The notes beneath the pieces are model-generated. The model was not told where the DNA came from, searched no databases, and worked only from the letters and a program-made list of their open reading frames with translations. The position numbers were made by a program, and so were the translations under genes. Shown piece by piece: positions 17,624-26,454 of a stretch of DNA of 58,650 nucleotides (within the stretch, counting starts at the first letter, position 1; each line of letters starts with the position of its first letter). The DNA is from Acidobacteriaceae bacterium (GTDB lineage: Bacteria; Acidobacteriota; Terriglobia; Terriglobales; Acidobacteriaceae): the NCBI GenBank assembly GCA_003132445.1, contig PKXU01000073.1, positions 31,191 to 89,840 on the forward strand, written 5' to 3'.

Positions 17624-19018
17624 ATGGATCTCAAAGGAAAACGCGTGCTGGTGGTGGGCCTGGGAAAGTCAGGCGTGGCGTCGGCGCTGTTCTTGAAGGC
17701 GCAGGGCGCGCAAGTTACTGTCTCTGACACCAAGAGCGGAGACGAGCTGCGAAACGAGATTCCCGTTCTGCTCGACCACGGAATCACGGTCGAGACCGGA
17801 GGCCATGGCGACCGCACTTTCCGCGGCCAGGACCTGATCGTGGTCAGCCCCGGCGTTCCGGTCGATGCGCCGCCACTGGTGCAGGCGCGTGCATTAGGCG
17901 AGGCCGTAATCGGCGAAGTCGAGCTCGCGGCGCAATTCCTGCACGGGCCCATCGTTGCCATTACCGGCTCGAATGGTAAAACCACGACCACGACGCTTAC
18001 CGGCGAGATCATGACTGCCGGGGGTTTTCCTACGCTGGTCGGCGGAAATATCGGGACGCCCGCGATTTCGTTGGCCGAGCGTGCCCAGCCGGAAACGGTC
18101 ATCGTGCTGGAGGTTTCGAGCTTTCAGCTGGAAACGATTCGAACCTTCCGCCCGAAAGTCGCGGTGGTGTTGAATGTTACGCCCGATCATCTTGACCGCC
18201 ATCGAACGTTTGAAGTTTATGTGGATGCGAAGGCGCGCATCTTCGAAAATCAGCGATCCGGGAAAAACCCGGAAGATGGCGATTTTGCCGTGCTGAATGC
18301 CGATGATCCCACCTGCGCATCCATGGCCTCGCGCACGCGCGCACAGGTTTATTGGTTTAGCCGCCAGAAAGAAGTGCAGCAGGGCGCGTGGGTGCGCGAT
18401 GGGAACATCTTGTTTCGCGATGCGAAAGGACAGCATCGCGAGATCATGCAGGTCTCAGAAATTCCGCTCAAAGGAGCGCACAACCTCGAGAACGTGCTGG
18501 CAGCAGTTTGCGCCGGAACCTTGATGGGCTGCGCGCCCGAGAAGATTCGCCAGGCAGTGCACGATTTCAAGGCAGTGGAGCACCGCCTTGAATTTGTGGC
18601 GACCATCGGCGGTGTGGATTATTACAACGATTCCAAGGCCACGAATGTCGATGCGACGATCAAGGCGCTGGAATCCTTTCCCGCGAATATTCACCTGATT
18701 CTCGGGGGAAAGGACAAAGGCAGCGATTACTCCGTGCTCAACGATCTGCTCCGCCAGCGTGTGAAGCGCGTCTATACCATCGGAGCCGCGGCGACAAAGA
18801 TTGAGTCGCAAATCGTTGCTTCGAAAAGCGGAGGGCCCGAAGTCGTGCATGCGGAGACGTTGGAGAACGCCATCCGTAAGGCAAATTCGGTGGCGAAGCC
18901 TGGCGACGTCGTCCTGCTCGCTCCCGCCTGCGCCAGTTTTGATCAATTCAGAAATTACGAGCACCGCGGCCAGATGTTCAAAGAAATCGTAAAGGCCCTC
19001 ACTACGGGAAAATCTTAG
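17624..19018 (+). CDS. murD: UDP-MurNAc-L-alanine:D-glutamate ligase
   Basis: The 464-residue protein begins with the nucleotide-binding LVVGLGKSGVASA and has the Mur ligase ATP loop ITGSNGKTTTTTL, NVTPDHLDRH and the C-terminal YNDSKATNVDAT and LILGGKDKGSDY motifs typical of MurD. It adds D-Glu in the second ligase step. It starts 9 nt after the family B repeat, inside the cluster. Confidence 0.96.
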   Translation: MDLKGKRVLVVGLGKSGVASALFLKAQGAQVTVSDTKSGDELRNEIPVLLDHGITVETGGHGDRTFRGQDLIVVSPGVPVDAPPLVQARALGEAVIGEVELAAQFLHGPIVAITGSNGKTTTTTLTGEIMTAGGFPTLVGGNIGTPAISLAERAQPETVIVLEVSSFQLETIRTFRPKVAVVLNVTPDHLDRHRTFEVYVDAKARIFENQRSGKNPEDGDFAVLNADDPTCASMASRTRAQVYWFSRQKEVQQGAWVRDGNILFRDAKGQHREIMQVSEIPLKGAHNLENVLAAVCAGTLMGCAPEKIRQAVHDFKAVEHRLEFVATIGGVDYYNDSKATNVDATIKALESFPANIHLILGGKDKGSDYSVLNDLLRQRVKRVYTIGAAATKIESQIVASKSGGPEVVHAETLENAIRKANSVAKPGDVVLLAPACASFDQFRNYEHRGQMFKEIVKALTTGKS

Positions 19019-19049
19019 CCACTCGTAAGGACGAACCTGCCCGAACCAA

Positions 19050-19116
19050 GACAATCAACAATCAAAATTCAACAATCAACAATTCCTTCACCGTGCCTTC
19101 GCCTCTCCGTGGTGAA
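19050..19116. repeat. Joined half-elements of families A and B
   Basis: Positions 19050-19085 hold only the right-arm type of family A (CAATCAACAATCAAAATTC), with no left arm nearby. Positions 19087-19116 hold only the right-arm type of family B (ending CTCCGTGGTGAA). They lie end to end between murD and ftsW, so this looks like a recombined or eroded junction of two elements. Confidence 0.75.
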
Positions 19117-19127
19117 ATGAACTTCTC

Positions 19128-20219
19128 ATGGCGAAGCGTGTGAGCGTCGACCGCTGGCTGTTTACCATTACCATGCTGCTCGTCTTTGTAGGTTTGGTGA
19201 TGGTATTTTCAGCCTCCGCGGTAATGGCGCGGGAGCGCTTCGGTTCACCCTATGCCTTCGTTTCGAAACAATTGATTTGGGCTGTTGCCGGACTCGCGGC
19301 AATGATCGCTGCCACCCGCGTCGACTATCGACGCTACAAACATCCGGCACTGGTGTTTTCGATGATGGGCTTCACCACCCTATTGCTCATCTCCGTCTTC
19401 TTTCTTGATCGTTCCCACAACACTCATCGTTGGATTCACGCCGGCGGATTTTCTTTTCAGCCCTCCGAGTTGGCGAAGCCGATGCTGATTCTGTTTCTTG
19501 CCTACTTCCTCGAGAATCGCGCCAAGACCATCAACGATGTGCGCAACACCCTGCTCCCTGCCGCTGCCCCCGTGCTCCTGTTCTTGGGTTTGATCGTGCT
19601 GCAGCCCGATCTGGGCACGGCCATTGCCTGCGCGGGAGTTGCTGCCTGTATTCTCTATGTGGCGGGCATGCGCATGCGATATTTTGCTTACTCCTTCGCG
19701 GCGTCGCTCGTGCCACTTTATTTTCTGATCTTTCACGTAGGTTTTCGCCGCGCTAGAATCCTCGCTTTTTTAAATCCCTACGCGGACAGCCAGAAAACTG
19801 GATTCCACATCATTCAATCGCTGATTGCCGTCGGGACGGGTGGCGTTACGGGTACGGGACTGATGGAAGGCAAGCAAAAGCTTTTTTATTTGCCGGAGCC
19901 GCACACGGATTTTATTTTCGCCGTTACCGCGGAGGAACTCGGCCTGGTCGGCGCCCTGCTTGTAGTCGCGCTCTTTGCCATCTTTCTGTGGCGCGGAATG
20001 CGCGTCTCTTGGCGTACGGAAGACCTTTTCGGCCGTTACCTGGCCGTTGGAATTACCAGCATGGTGGTGTTGCAGGCGTTCATCAACATCAGCGTGGTCC
20101 TCGGCATGATGCCGACCAAAGGCATTCCGCTCCCGCTCGTCTCTTACGGGGGATCGTCGCTCTTCGTCACTCTAGCCTGCGTAGGCGTGTTGCTGAACAT
20201 CACCAAGCAATCGGAATGA
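19128..20219 (+). CDS. ftsW: Lipid II polymerase / cell-division SEDS protein FtsW
   Basis: The 363-residue protein has about ten membrane segments and the SEDS signature near the C-terminus, KGIPLPLVSYGGSS. SEDS proteins polymerise glycan strands with a partner class B penicillin-binding protein. Placement between murD and murG points to FtsW rather than RodA. The usual partner FtsI is not in the window; the small penicillin-binding protein at 30851 could be related in function. Confidence 0.94.
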   Translation: MAKRVSVDRWLFTITMLLVFVGLVMVFSASAVMARERFGSPYAFVSKQLIWAVAGLAAMIAATRVDYRRYKHPALVFSMMGFTTLLLISVFFLDRSHNTHRWIHAGGFSFQPSELAKPMLILFLAYFLENRAKTINDVRNTLLPAAAPVLLFLGLIVLQPDLGTAIACAGVAACILYVAGMRMRYFAYSFAASLVPLYFLIFHVGFRRARILAFLNPYADSQKTGFHIIQSLIAVGTGGVTGTGLMEGKQKLFYLPEPHTDFIFAVTAEELGLVGALLVVALFAIFLWRGMRVSWRTEDLFGRYLAVGITSMVVLQAFINISVVLGMMPTKGIPLPLVSYGGSSLFVTLACVGVLLNITKQSE

Positions 20220-20224
20220 AATGC

Positions 20225-20333
20225 AATTGCTGATTGTTGATTTTTGATTGCTGATTTGACCTTTCTCTTTCAACAGAAGAGCCGCCCACTTGGCCTTTCA
20301 ATCAACAATCAAGAATCAAAAATCAGCAATCAT
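20225..20333. repeat. Family A intergenic inverted repeat, copy 4
   Basis: Between ftsW and murG, the left arm (20225-20259) has AATTGCTGATTGTTGATTTT units and the right arm (20296-20333) has TCAATCAACAATCAAGAATC units. The 35-nt centre is unlike that of other copies. The murG start lies only about 15 nt further on. Confidence 0.88.
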
Positions 20334-20347
20334 TTATAGTGGCCTTC

Positions 20348-21448
20348 ATGCGGGCAATCGTAGCGGGCGGCGGCACCGGCGGACACGTTATTCCCGCTCT
20401 GGCTATTGCCAATCAGCTCAAGAAGACTTATGCCGCGGAGGTACTGTTTATTGGTACCGCGCGCGGCATCGAGAACCGGCTTGTGCCCGCGGCCGGATTC
20501 CCGCTGCAGCTGGTGCGCGTTGGTGCATTGAAAAATGTCAGCTTAACGACGCGCTTGAAGACGGCCTTCGACTTGCCGCGAGCCGGGTGGGATGCGGGCC
20601 GCATGCTCAATCAGTTCGCACCCGACGTAGTGATTGGCGTGGGCGGGTACGCTTCCGGCCCAGCAATGTTGGCGGCGGTGGTCAAACAAATTCCAACGCT
20701 GGCCTTCGAGCCCAACGTTGTTCCCGGCTTCGCCAATCGTATGGTCGCGCGATTTGTTTCGGGGGCGGCGGTGCACTTCCAGGAAACGGCGAAATATTTT
20801 CGCCACGCGGAGGTTACAGGTGTCCCGGTGCGGCAGGCTTTTTTCGAAATCGCGCCCAAGCGTGGCGGCGTTCCAACTTTGCTGGTGTTCGGTGGAAGCC
20901 AGGGCGCGCACGCCATCAATGATGCGATGATTCGCTGTTTGCCGGTCTTGCAGCGCGAGGCCCCCGGCATTCACATCATTCACCAGACGGGCGAGCGTGA
21001 CTATAATGGCGCGCTGGCGGCGTATCAGTCCGTACAGAATAAGGCTGGATCGGAGCACGTATTCAGCTTCGAAGTTTCCAAGTTTATCGACGACATGCCG
21101 GCGGCTTTTGCGCGCGCCGATCTGCTGGTATGCCGTTCGGGCGCAAGCACGGTCGCCGAAATTGCGGCAGCGGGAAAACCCGCCGTGTTCGTTCCGTTTC
21201 CGCGCGCGGCGGATGATCATCAGCGCGTGAACGCCGAAGCCCTGGCACGTCATGGAGCTGCCGTAGTTGTGGAGGAATCGAAGCTGGAGGGCGTCTGGCT
21301 GGCCGAGACGATTGCGGCCCTGCTGCAAGACTCGCAGCGTCTGCAGCGCATGAGCCAGGCCGCGCGCGAGTTGTCGCATCCCAACGCCGCCCGGGATATT
21401 GCTGCAATGGCTGCGAGAATCGCGGGAATTGAGAGCGTGTCAGCATGA
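20348..21448 (+). CDS. murG: UDP-GlcNAc:lipid I N-acetylglucosaminyltransferase
   Basis: The 366-residue GT28 protein has the N-terminal [15 protein letters not shown] loop and the C-terminal donor-binding region [25 protein letters not shown]. It adds GlcNAc to lipid I on the inner face of the membrane, giving lipid II. The ATG at 20348 gives the standard N-terminus MRAIVAGGG; a GTG three codons earlier is also possible. No clear Shine-Dalgarno sequence lies between the family A repeat and the start. The stop overlaps the next gene (ATGA). Confidence 0.96.
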   Translation: MRAIVAGGGTGGHVIPALAIANQLKKTYAAEVLFIGTARGIENRLVPAAGFPLQLVRVGALKNVSLTTRLKTAFDLPRAGWDAGRMLNQFAPDVVIGVGGYASGPAMLAAVVKQIPTLAFEPNVVPGFANRMVARFVSGAAVHFQETAKYFRHAEVTGVPVRQAFFEIAPKRGGVPTLLVFGGSQGAHAINDAMIRCLPVLQREAPGIHIIHQTGERDYNGALAAYQSVQNKAGSEHVFSFEVSKFIDDMPAAFARADLLVCRSGASTVAEIAAAGKPAVFVPFPRAADDHQRVNAEALARHGAAVVVEESKLEGVWLAETIAALLQDSQRLQRMSQAARELSHPNAARDIAAMAARIAGIESVSA

Positions 21449-21666
21449 TTCGGCGAGCACTTTTAGCCATCCTGGGACTAGCGGTGACTATTGCCGGCTT
21501 GGGATGTTTCGGGTACACCTTCTTCTCCACCGCGGAGCCGAGCTTCGGGCCGCCAACGTCTACTGAGAAGGCGCTCACCGTAGCGATCCCCGCGTTGGGG
21601 ATTGCCTTGGGCGGAGTCGGCATGTGGCTGCTACGTCGTTCTCTGAGCCGCGGAGAGCCGCGTTAA
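21445..21666 (+). CDS. Small two-span membrane protein between murG and murC
   Basis: The 73-residue protein has two hydrophobic segments (about residues 5-27 and 44-64), separated by a short polar loop with [12 protein letters not shown], and a basic C-terminus [11 protein letters not shown] do not recognise it. The ATG overlaps the murG stop, so translation is coupled, and murC starts about 30 nt later. Tight placement suggests a small envelope or division accessory protein, but that is inference. Confidence 0.65.
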   Translation: MIRRALLAILGLAVTIAGLGCFGYTFFSTAEPSFGPPTSTEKALTVAIPALGIALGGVGMWLLRRSLSRGEPR

Positions 21667-21698
21667 TCCGGGTGGATCCGTGGCCCAGAAGTTGACTT

Positions 21699-23114
21699 AT
21701 GTTCGCGAAAATTCAACGCATCCATTTCGTAGGCATCGGCGGTATCGGCATGAGCGGCATTGCCGAGGTGCTGCTCAATCTTGGCTATAAAGTTTCCGGC
21801 TCTGACCTGAAAAGTTCTTCAGTGACCCAGCGGCTCGCCGGGCTGGGTGCGGCAATCTATGAAGGACATCGCGCAGAAAATATCGCCGGCGCCGAAGTTA
21901 TCGTTACCAGTTCCGCCATCGCCATCGAGAATCCAGAAGTTATCGCAGCGCACAACCTTCACATTCCCGTGATCCGGCGCGCCGAGATGCTGGCTGAATT
22001 GATGCGCCTGAAATACGGCATCGCCATCGCCGGCATGCATGGCAAAACGACCACAACCTCAATGGTGGCGGCCGTATTGGCTGCCGGTGGCCTCGATCCG
22101 ACCGTGGTAGTGGGCGGCCGCGTAGATGCCCTGGGATCGAATGCGCGCCTGGGAAAGTCGCACTACCTGGTGGCTGAAGCCGACGAGAGCGACCGCAGCT
22201 TTCTTAAGTTAACCCCAATACTCTCTGTCGTCACCAACATCGACCGCGAGCACATGGACACTTACCGCAACATGCGCGACGTGAAGAAAACGTTTCTCGA
22301 CTTCATGGACCGCGTGCCGTTTTACGGAATGATCGTCGCCTGCAATGACGATCCGCTGCTGCGGCGCCTGTTGCCCGATGTTCAGCGCCGCACCGTGACC
22401 TACGGAACCAGGCGCGGCTCCGACTTCCTGATCAAACTTGATGCCAAGAAAGAAATCTCTGCCGGCGATTCGCGTCCGTTGAGCCGCTTCCGCGTCAGCT
22501 ATCAAAAAAAAGATCTGGGCGAATTCACGCTGCACGTGCCCGGAGTGCACAACGTCCTGAATGCGACTGCTGCGATCGCCGTCGGCGTGGGTCTCGATGT
22601 TGAGGTTGAGTCGATCCGCACGGCGCTCGATCAGTTCCGCGGGGTTGACCGCCGGTTCCAGTTGCGCGGACGCGCCGGGGGCGTCAGCGTCATCGACGAT
22701 TACGGCCATCACCCCACTGAAATCAAGGCCACGCTGGCCGCAGCGCGGCAGTGCGGCTTCCGCAAAATTCACGTTATTTTTCAGCCGCATCGCTATACTC
22801 GCACCCGCGACCTGATGGAAGAATTCACTACCGCTTTTGGCGACGCGGATTCACTGTTCGTCCTTGACATCTACGCCGCGAGCGAGAAGCCCATCGAAGG
22901 CATCACCGGAGAAGTCCTGGCGCAGCGCATTCGGGAAAAAAGCGCGAAGAGTGTTCGGTACGTCAGTTCCCCGGCCGAAGGCGTCGATGCCGCTGCGGCG
23001 GTCGCGCAAGGTGGCGATATGATTCTCACCCTCGGCGCCGGCAGTGTCTCGCAGTTCGGGTCCATGATTCTCGAGAAGTTGAAAGAACGGGAGGTTGCGC
23101 ATGCAGGCAGCTAG
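21699..23114 (+). CDS. murC: UDP-N-acetylmuramate:L-alanine ligase
   Basis: The 471-residue protein starts IQRIHFVGIGGIGMSGIAEVL, the MurC nucleotide-binding hallmark. It has the ATP loop GMHGKTTTTSM and the central domain motif EADESDRSFL. It adds L-Ala to UDP-MurNAc, the first ligase step. The 3' end overlaps the next gene by 14 nt. murB, which makes its substrate and often follows murC, is absent here. Confidence 0.96.
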   Translation: MFAKIQRIHFVGIGGIGMSGIAEVLLNLGYKVSGSDLKSSSVTQRLAGLGAAIYEGHRAENIAGAEVIVTSSAIAIENPEVIAAHNLHIPVIRRAEMLAELMRLKYGIAIAGMHGKTTTTSMVAAVLAAGGLDPTVVVGGRVDALGSNARLGKSHYLVAEADESDRSFLKLTPILSVVTNIDREHMDTYRNMRDVKKTFLDFMDRVPFYGMIVACNDDPLLRRLLPDVQRRTVTYGTRRGSDFLIKLDAKKEISAGDSRPLSRFRVSYQKKDLGEFTLHVPGVHNVLNATAAIAVGVGLDVEVESIRTALDQFRGVDRRFQLRGRAGGVSVIDDYGHHPTEIKATLAAARQCGFRKIHVIFQPHRYTRTRDLMEEFTTAFGDADSLFVLDIYAASEKPIEGITGEVLAQRIREKSAKSVRYVSSPAEGVDAAAAVAQGGDMILTLGAGSVSQFGSMILEKLKEREVAHAGS

Positions 23115-24246
23115 TCCGGCTGTTCCAACACTCAAAATTCTCTGGCGGCATTTACCTGGAGGCATTGTTCTTCTCATTGCTTCAATATCGCTCGCGGTAA
23201 TGTGCGCCGCGCAGCAGCCTCCAGCCCAGCCTGCGACAAAAGTGACGCCCACCGAAGGCGATTACGTGAGCCACGACTTCCGTTTCAAGTCGGGCGAGAC
23301 TCTTCCCGAACTGCGGCTGCACTACATAACGCTTGGCAAACCGGAGCGAGATGCGAATGGCAAAGTCACCAATGCGGTGCTCATTCTTCACGGCACCGGC
23401 GGCTCCGGTCGGCAATTCCTGGCTCCGCAATTTGCAGACGTGTTGTTTGGACCCCGTCAACTGCTCGACACCAGCCGTTATTTCATTGTCCTGCCCGACG
23501 GGATCGGTCACGGAAAATCGAGCAAGCCCAGCGACGGAATGCATGCCCGCTTTCCTCACTACGACTACGACGACATGGTGGCGGCGCAGCATGAACTGTT
23601 GGAAAAAGGACTGAGCGTGAACCATCTGCGCCTGATTCTGGGCACGTCGATGGGCTGCATGCACTCCTGGGTCTGGGGCGAGACTTATCCCGATTTCATG
23701 GATGCCTTGATGCCACTCGCTTGTTTGCCGATGCAAATTGCGGGACGGAACCGCCTGTGGCGCGAGATGGTCATCGAAGGAATCCGTCAGGATCCCGACT
23801 GGGAGAATGGCGACTACACGACCGAACCGCGCGCGGCATTGCAAATATCCGCCGATTTTCTGCTCATTGCCGGGAGCGCCCCGCTTCAGATGCAGAAGAG
23901 CCTTCCCAGTCGCGATGCCGCCGACCAGTACCTCGACGCTTCAATGAAGCGCATCACTGCCAGCCTGGACGCCAACGATTTTCTTTATGCCGTGAGTGCC
24001 TCGCGCAACTACGATCCGTCTGGACAGATGGGAACAATCGAGGCGCCGGTCATGTTCGTGAATTCAGCTGATGATTTCATCAACCCTCCAGAGTTGGGCA
24101 TCGCGGAGCGCGAAATCAAACATGTAAAGAATGGCCGCTTTGTATTGATCCCTGTTTCCGAGCAGACTCACGGGCACGGCACGCACACCTGGGCCGCGGT
24201 CTGGCAACAGTATTTGCGAGAGTTGCTGGCTTCTTCGCAACATTGA
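23101..24246 (+). CDS. Exported alpha/beta hydrolase, homoserine O-acetyltransferase-like
   Basis: The 381-residue protein has an N-terminal hydrophobic segment ending CAAQQP (signal peptide), then an alpha/beta-hydrolase fold of the MetX type: oxyanion region LILHGTGGSG, nucleophile in GTSMGCMHS, acid in NSADDFINPPE and histidine in THGHGTHTW. MetX itself is cytoplasmic, so an exported paralogue more likely hydrolyses or transfers an acyl group in the periplasm. The ATG at 23101, with GGAGG 6 nt upstream inside murC, was chosen over a TTG two codons earlier. It sits where murB/ddl often occur. Confidence 0.85.
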   Translation: MQAASPAVPTLKILWRHLPGGIVLLIASISLAVMCAAQQPPAQPATKVTPTEGDYVSHDFRFKSGETLPELRLHYITLGKPERDANGKVTNAVLILHGTGGSGRQFLAPQFADVLFGPRQLLDTSRYFIVLPDGIGHGKSSKPSDGMHARFPHYDYDDMVAAQHELLEKGLSVNHLRLILGTSMGCMHSWVWGETYPDFMDALMPLACLPMQIAGRNRLWREMVIEGIRQDPDWENGDYTTEPRAALQISADFLLIAGSAPLQMQKSLPSRDAADQYLDASMKRITASLDANDFLYAVSASRNYDPSGQMGTIEAPVMFVNSADDFINPPELGIAEREIKHVKNGRFVLIPVSEQTHGHGTHTWAAVWQQYLRELLASSQH

Positions 24247-24258
24247 AGGCATCTGCCG

Positions 24259-25527
24259 TCATTTCGAGTTGGGAGCGGTCGTGCCGATCGAGGCTACGGC
24301 AACCGAATGGAACTCCGGCCCCAATTTGGCGACTGCGGCCCGCAGTTCGGCGATGCCGTATCCTGACTTGTAAAAAGTTATCTGGCCATTCGCATCGATG
24401 AGAACGCCGAGCGGAATTCCTATCCGATGGAACGCCTTTCCCAGCGAACCATCCTCGTCGTGATAATTGGTCCACGCGATGTGTTCGCGCGCCAGGTATG
24501 AGGCCGCGGCGCTGGTGTCTCTATCGCTGTCAACGCTCATCCAAACCAGACCCTTGTCCGCGGTTTCCGCGTAGAGTTTTTCTAGCCCCGGCATCAGATC
24601 GACGCACGGAGTGCACCACGTCGCCCAGAATTCCACAAATACGGGTTTGCCGCGAAAGCCGCTGAGCATGATGATTTTTCCGTCGGACGATTTGAGCTGA
24701 ATTGCAGGTTCGGCCTTCCCCGTCAAATCGGCCGGTTCGACGGACGCGGAATTCTGGGCATAGACATTTGGAAAGTCGGTCACCAATTTCGCGTCGGCGG
24801 GCGCGACGAATGCGAATGAGCTGGCAGGTTCCCTCTGGTCCAGCTCCACAACCGTGTACGTCACGGTCGTTTCCGTAGATCGTGGAATGCGCCCGCCTGC
24901 CGTCGTGGGCGCAAGAGTGTCGCCGCGCCTGACGGTCTTAAGCACTAACTTGCGCGACTTATCGATCCACACCGTCCACTCGTACTCGATGGCGCTGCGA
25001 GGGGACGGTTCGTCGAAATAGTGGATCACATAACAATCAGTACTCTTGCCGTCAACCGAGATGCTTTCATCTGGCAGAAACGTGGCGGATTTCACGCGGT
25101 CGGCGCGATGGGCCAGTTGAGTGATGATCGACTTGGCCGTCATCAGCGGCATCTCTTGCGGCCCGATGACGCGACCCAATAAGGGATCGTCGGACGAAGC
25201 CGGCTGTTGCGTATAAGCGTGGTCGTAAGGGTGATAATTCCACTGCATCTTTCCATCGGAAACCAGGATTGCCGATCCGAATCCCCCGCGCGCGCAGTAG
25301 CGATAGCGGCCGTCCGCCATGACAATTGCGGTTAGCAGCGTTTTATCCCAATGCCGGCTCAGTTCGTTGCTCGAGGTCTGCTCTTCGACCGCCTCGATGT
25401 GATACGACCTGGCATCCGCATAACGCTGACTGACCTCATTCAGAAGAGAGAGCGCATCTGTAGTGGACGCGCTCGACACACTTTGAGGCAGCGCAAAAAC
25501 GAGGACTAGAAGAATCGGAAAGGGCAT
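24259..25527 (-). CDS. Exported protein with LolA-like N-terminal and TlpA-like thioredoxin C-terminal domain
   Basis: The 422-residue protein has a signal peptide (FPILLVLVFALPQSVSSA). A beta-rich region follows (about residues 25-240) resembling lipoprotein-localisation (LolA/DUF2092-type) folds, with YEWTVWIDKSRKLVLKT. The C-terminal thioredoxin domain of TlpA/ResA type has the active site WCTPC near residue 300 and the cis-proline region GIPLGVLID. It is probably a periplasmic thiol-disulfide reductase fused to a lipid- or substrate-binding module. The ATG at 25527 starts the signal peptide; the frame is open to 25632. It runs against the surrounding cell-wall genes. Confidence 0.8.
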   Translation of the reverse strand: MPFPILLVLVFALPQSVSSASTTDALSLLNEVSQRYADARSYHIEAVEEQTSSNELSRHWDKTLLTAIVMADGRYRYCARGGFGSAILVSDGKMQWNYHPYDHAYTQQPASSDDPLLGRVIGPQEMPLMTAKSIITQLAHRADRVKSATFLPDESISVDGKSTDCYVIHYFDEPSPRSAIEYEWTVWIDKSRKLVLKTVRRGDTLAPTTAGGRIPRSTETTVTYTVVELDQREPASSFAFVAPADAKLVTDFPNVYAQNSASVEPADLTGKAEPAIQLKSSDGKIIMLSGFRGKPVFVEFWATWCTPCVDLMPGLEKLYAETADKGLVWMSVDSDRDTSAAASYLAREHIAWTNYHDEDGSLGKAFHRIGIPLGVLIDANGQITFYKSGYGIAELRAAVAKLGPEFHSVAVASIGTTAPNSK

Positions 25528-25645
25528 ACTCTTCACCCCATGGAGTGGAATTTTACACTCGGCCGGGAAACATTTGTTTGCCCCTGGATGTATTTTGCTA
25601 ACCGATTGAAACGGCCTTCGTCTATCAGCCATAAGGGTTAAGGCG

Positions 25646-26248
25646 ATGAAAGCAAATCAGGCATGGGGTTGGCTCGCGGCAGCGGTACTGGCTGCCGGGT
25701 TGAACGCAAATTATTACGATGGCGGCTTTCAATGGGCCCACCGGATTGCCGACCGCGTCGGACCCAGTTCGTCTGCAGTATTCGCTCTGGCCACCGAGCA
25801 AGCCGACCAGTTTCTGGCCCAGACCCAGCTACTGACGGCGCACGTCGAATCTGCTTCGTGCCGGTTGGCCACGACGTTGGCGAGCCTCCAGAGTACAATC
25901 GTGGGCCGGTCGTTGATAGGACGGACGATGCTGGGCCGAACGACGACTGCGCAGTCTCCGCGGGAGACCGACTCTTTCGAACTAGTCTCCGTCCGCCCAG
26001 AAGTTCAGTTTGTAAAATTGGAAGCCAGGCGCGCGCGGATGGAAAATGAGATTGCGGCCCGCGCTGTTCATTTTCGTGTCGCGTCCGCTGCTCTTGCTCC
26101 TGTCGTCTTCAAGCCTCTTCCGCCCCCGGTGGTTTGTTCTCGCGTCCGTGTGAACATTCCGCAAATGCCAATCATCAAAATGCCAATGATCAAAATGCCA
26201 GTAGCGCCAACCATTCAGATTGAGACCGATTCCGCTGGTCCCATCTAA
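25646..26248 (+). CDS. Hypothetical exported protein
   Basis: The 200-residue protein is not recognised. It has an N-terminal hydrophobic segment (WGWLAAAVLAAGLNA) like a signal peptide, an Ala/Thr/Arg-rich middle, and a C-terminal stretch with short repeated units QMPIIKMPMIKMPV. The start has a weak AAGGCG just upstream. It precedes ftsQ by about 200 nt in the same direction. Confidence 0.55.
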   Translation: MKANQAWGWLAAAVLAAGLNANYYDGGFQWAHRIADRVGPSSSAVFALATEQADQFLAQTQLLTAHVESASCRLATTLASLQSTIVGRSLIGRTMLGRTTTAQSPRETDSFELVSVRPEVQFVKLEARRARMENEIAARAVHFRVASAALAPVVFKPLPPPVVCSRVRVNIPQMPIIKMPMIKMPVAPTIQIETDSAGPI

Positions 26249-26454
26249 TTTCGATTGCGTGTTGAACCGCTCACGGTAGGCAGCCGTCTCGATTGTTTCG
26301 GCCAGCGCGCAGCCCTTCGGCCCAATCACGAGTGCTCGTGTCCAATCGGATTCCCGCCTATGCAAATTCTCTTTCTTTTTTTCTATCTCAATTCGAGAAA
26401 TGCAGCTATATTGAAAAAGCTCAGCGATTCCTTGGCGACAACTGACCTGAACTG

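Noticed and set aside
19050-20333. Short repeats considered as a CRISPR array
   Set aside because: Units are 7-8 nt, imperfect and inverted in pairs, without spacers of even length and without cas genes.
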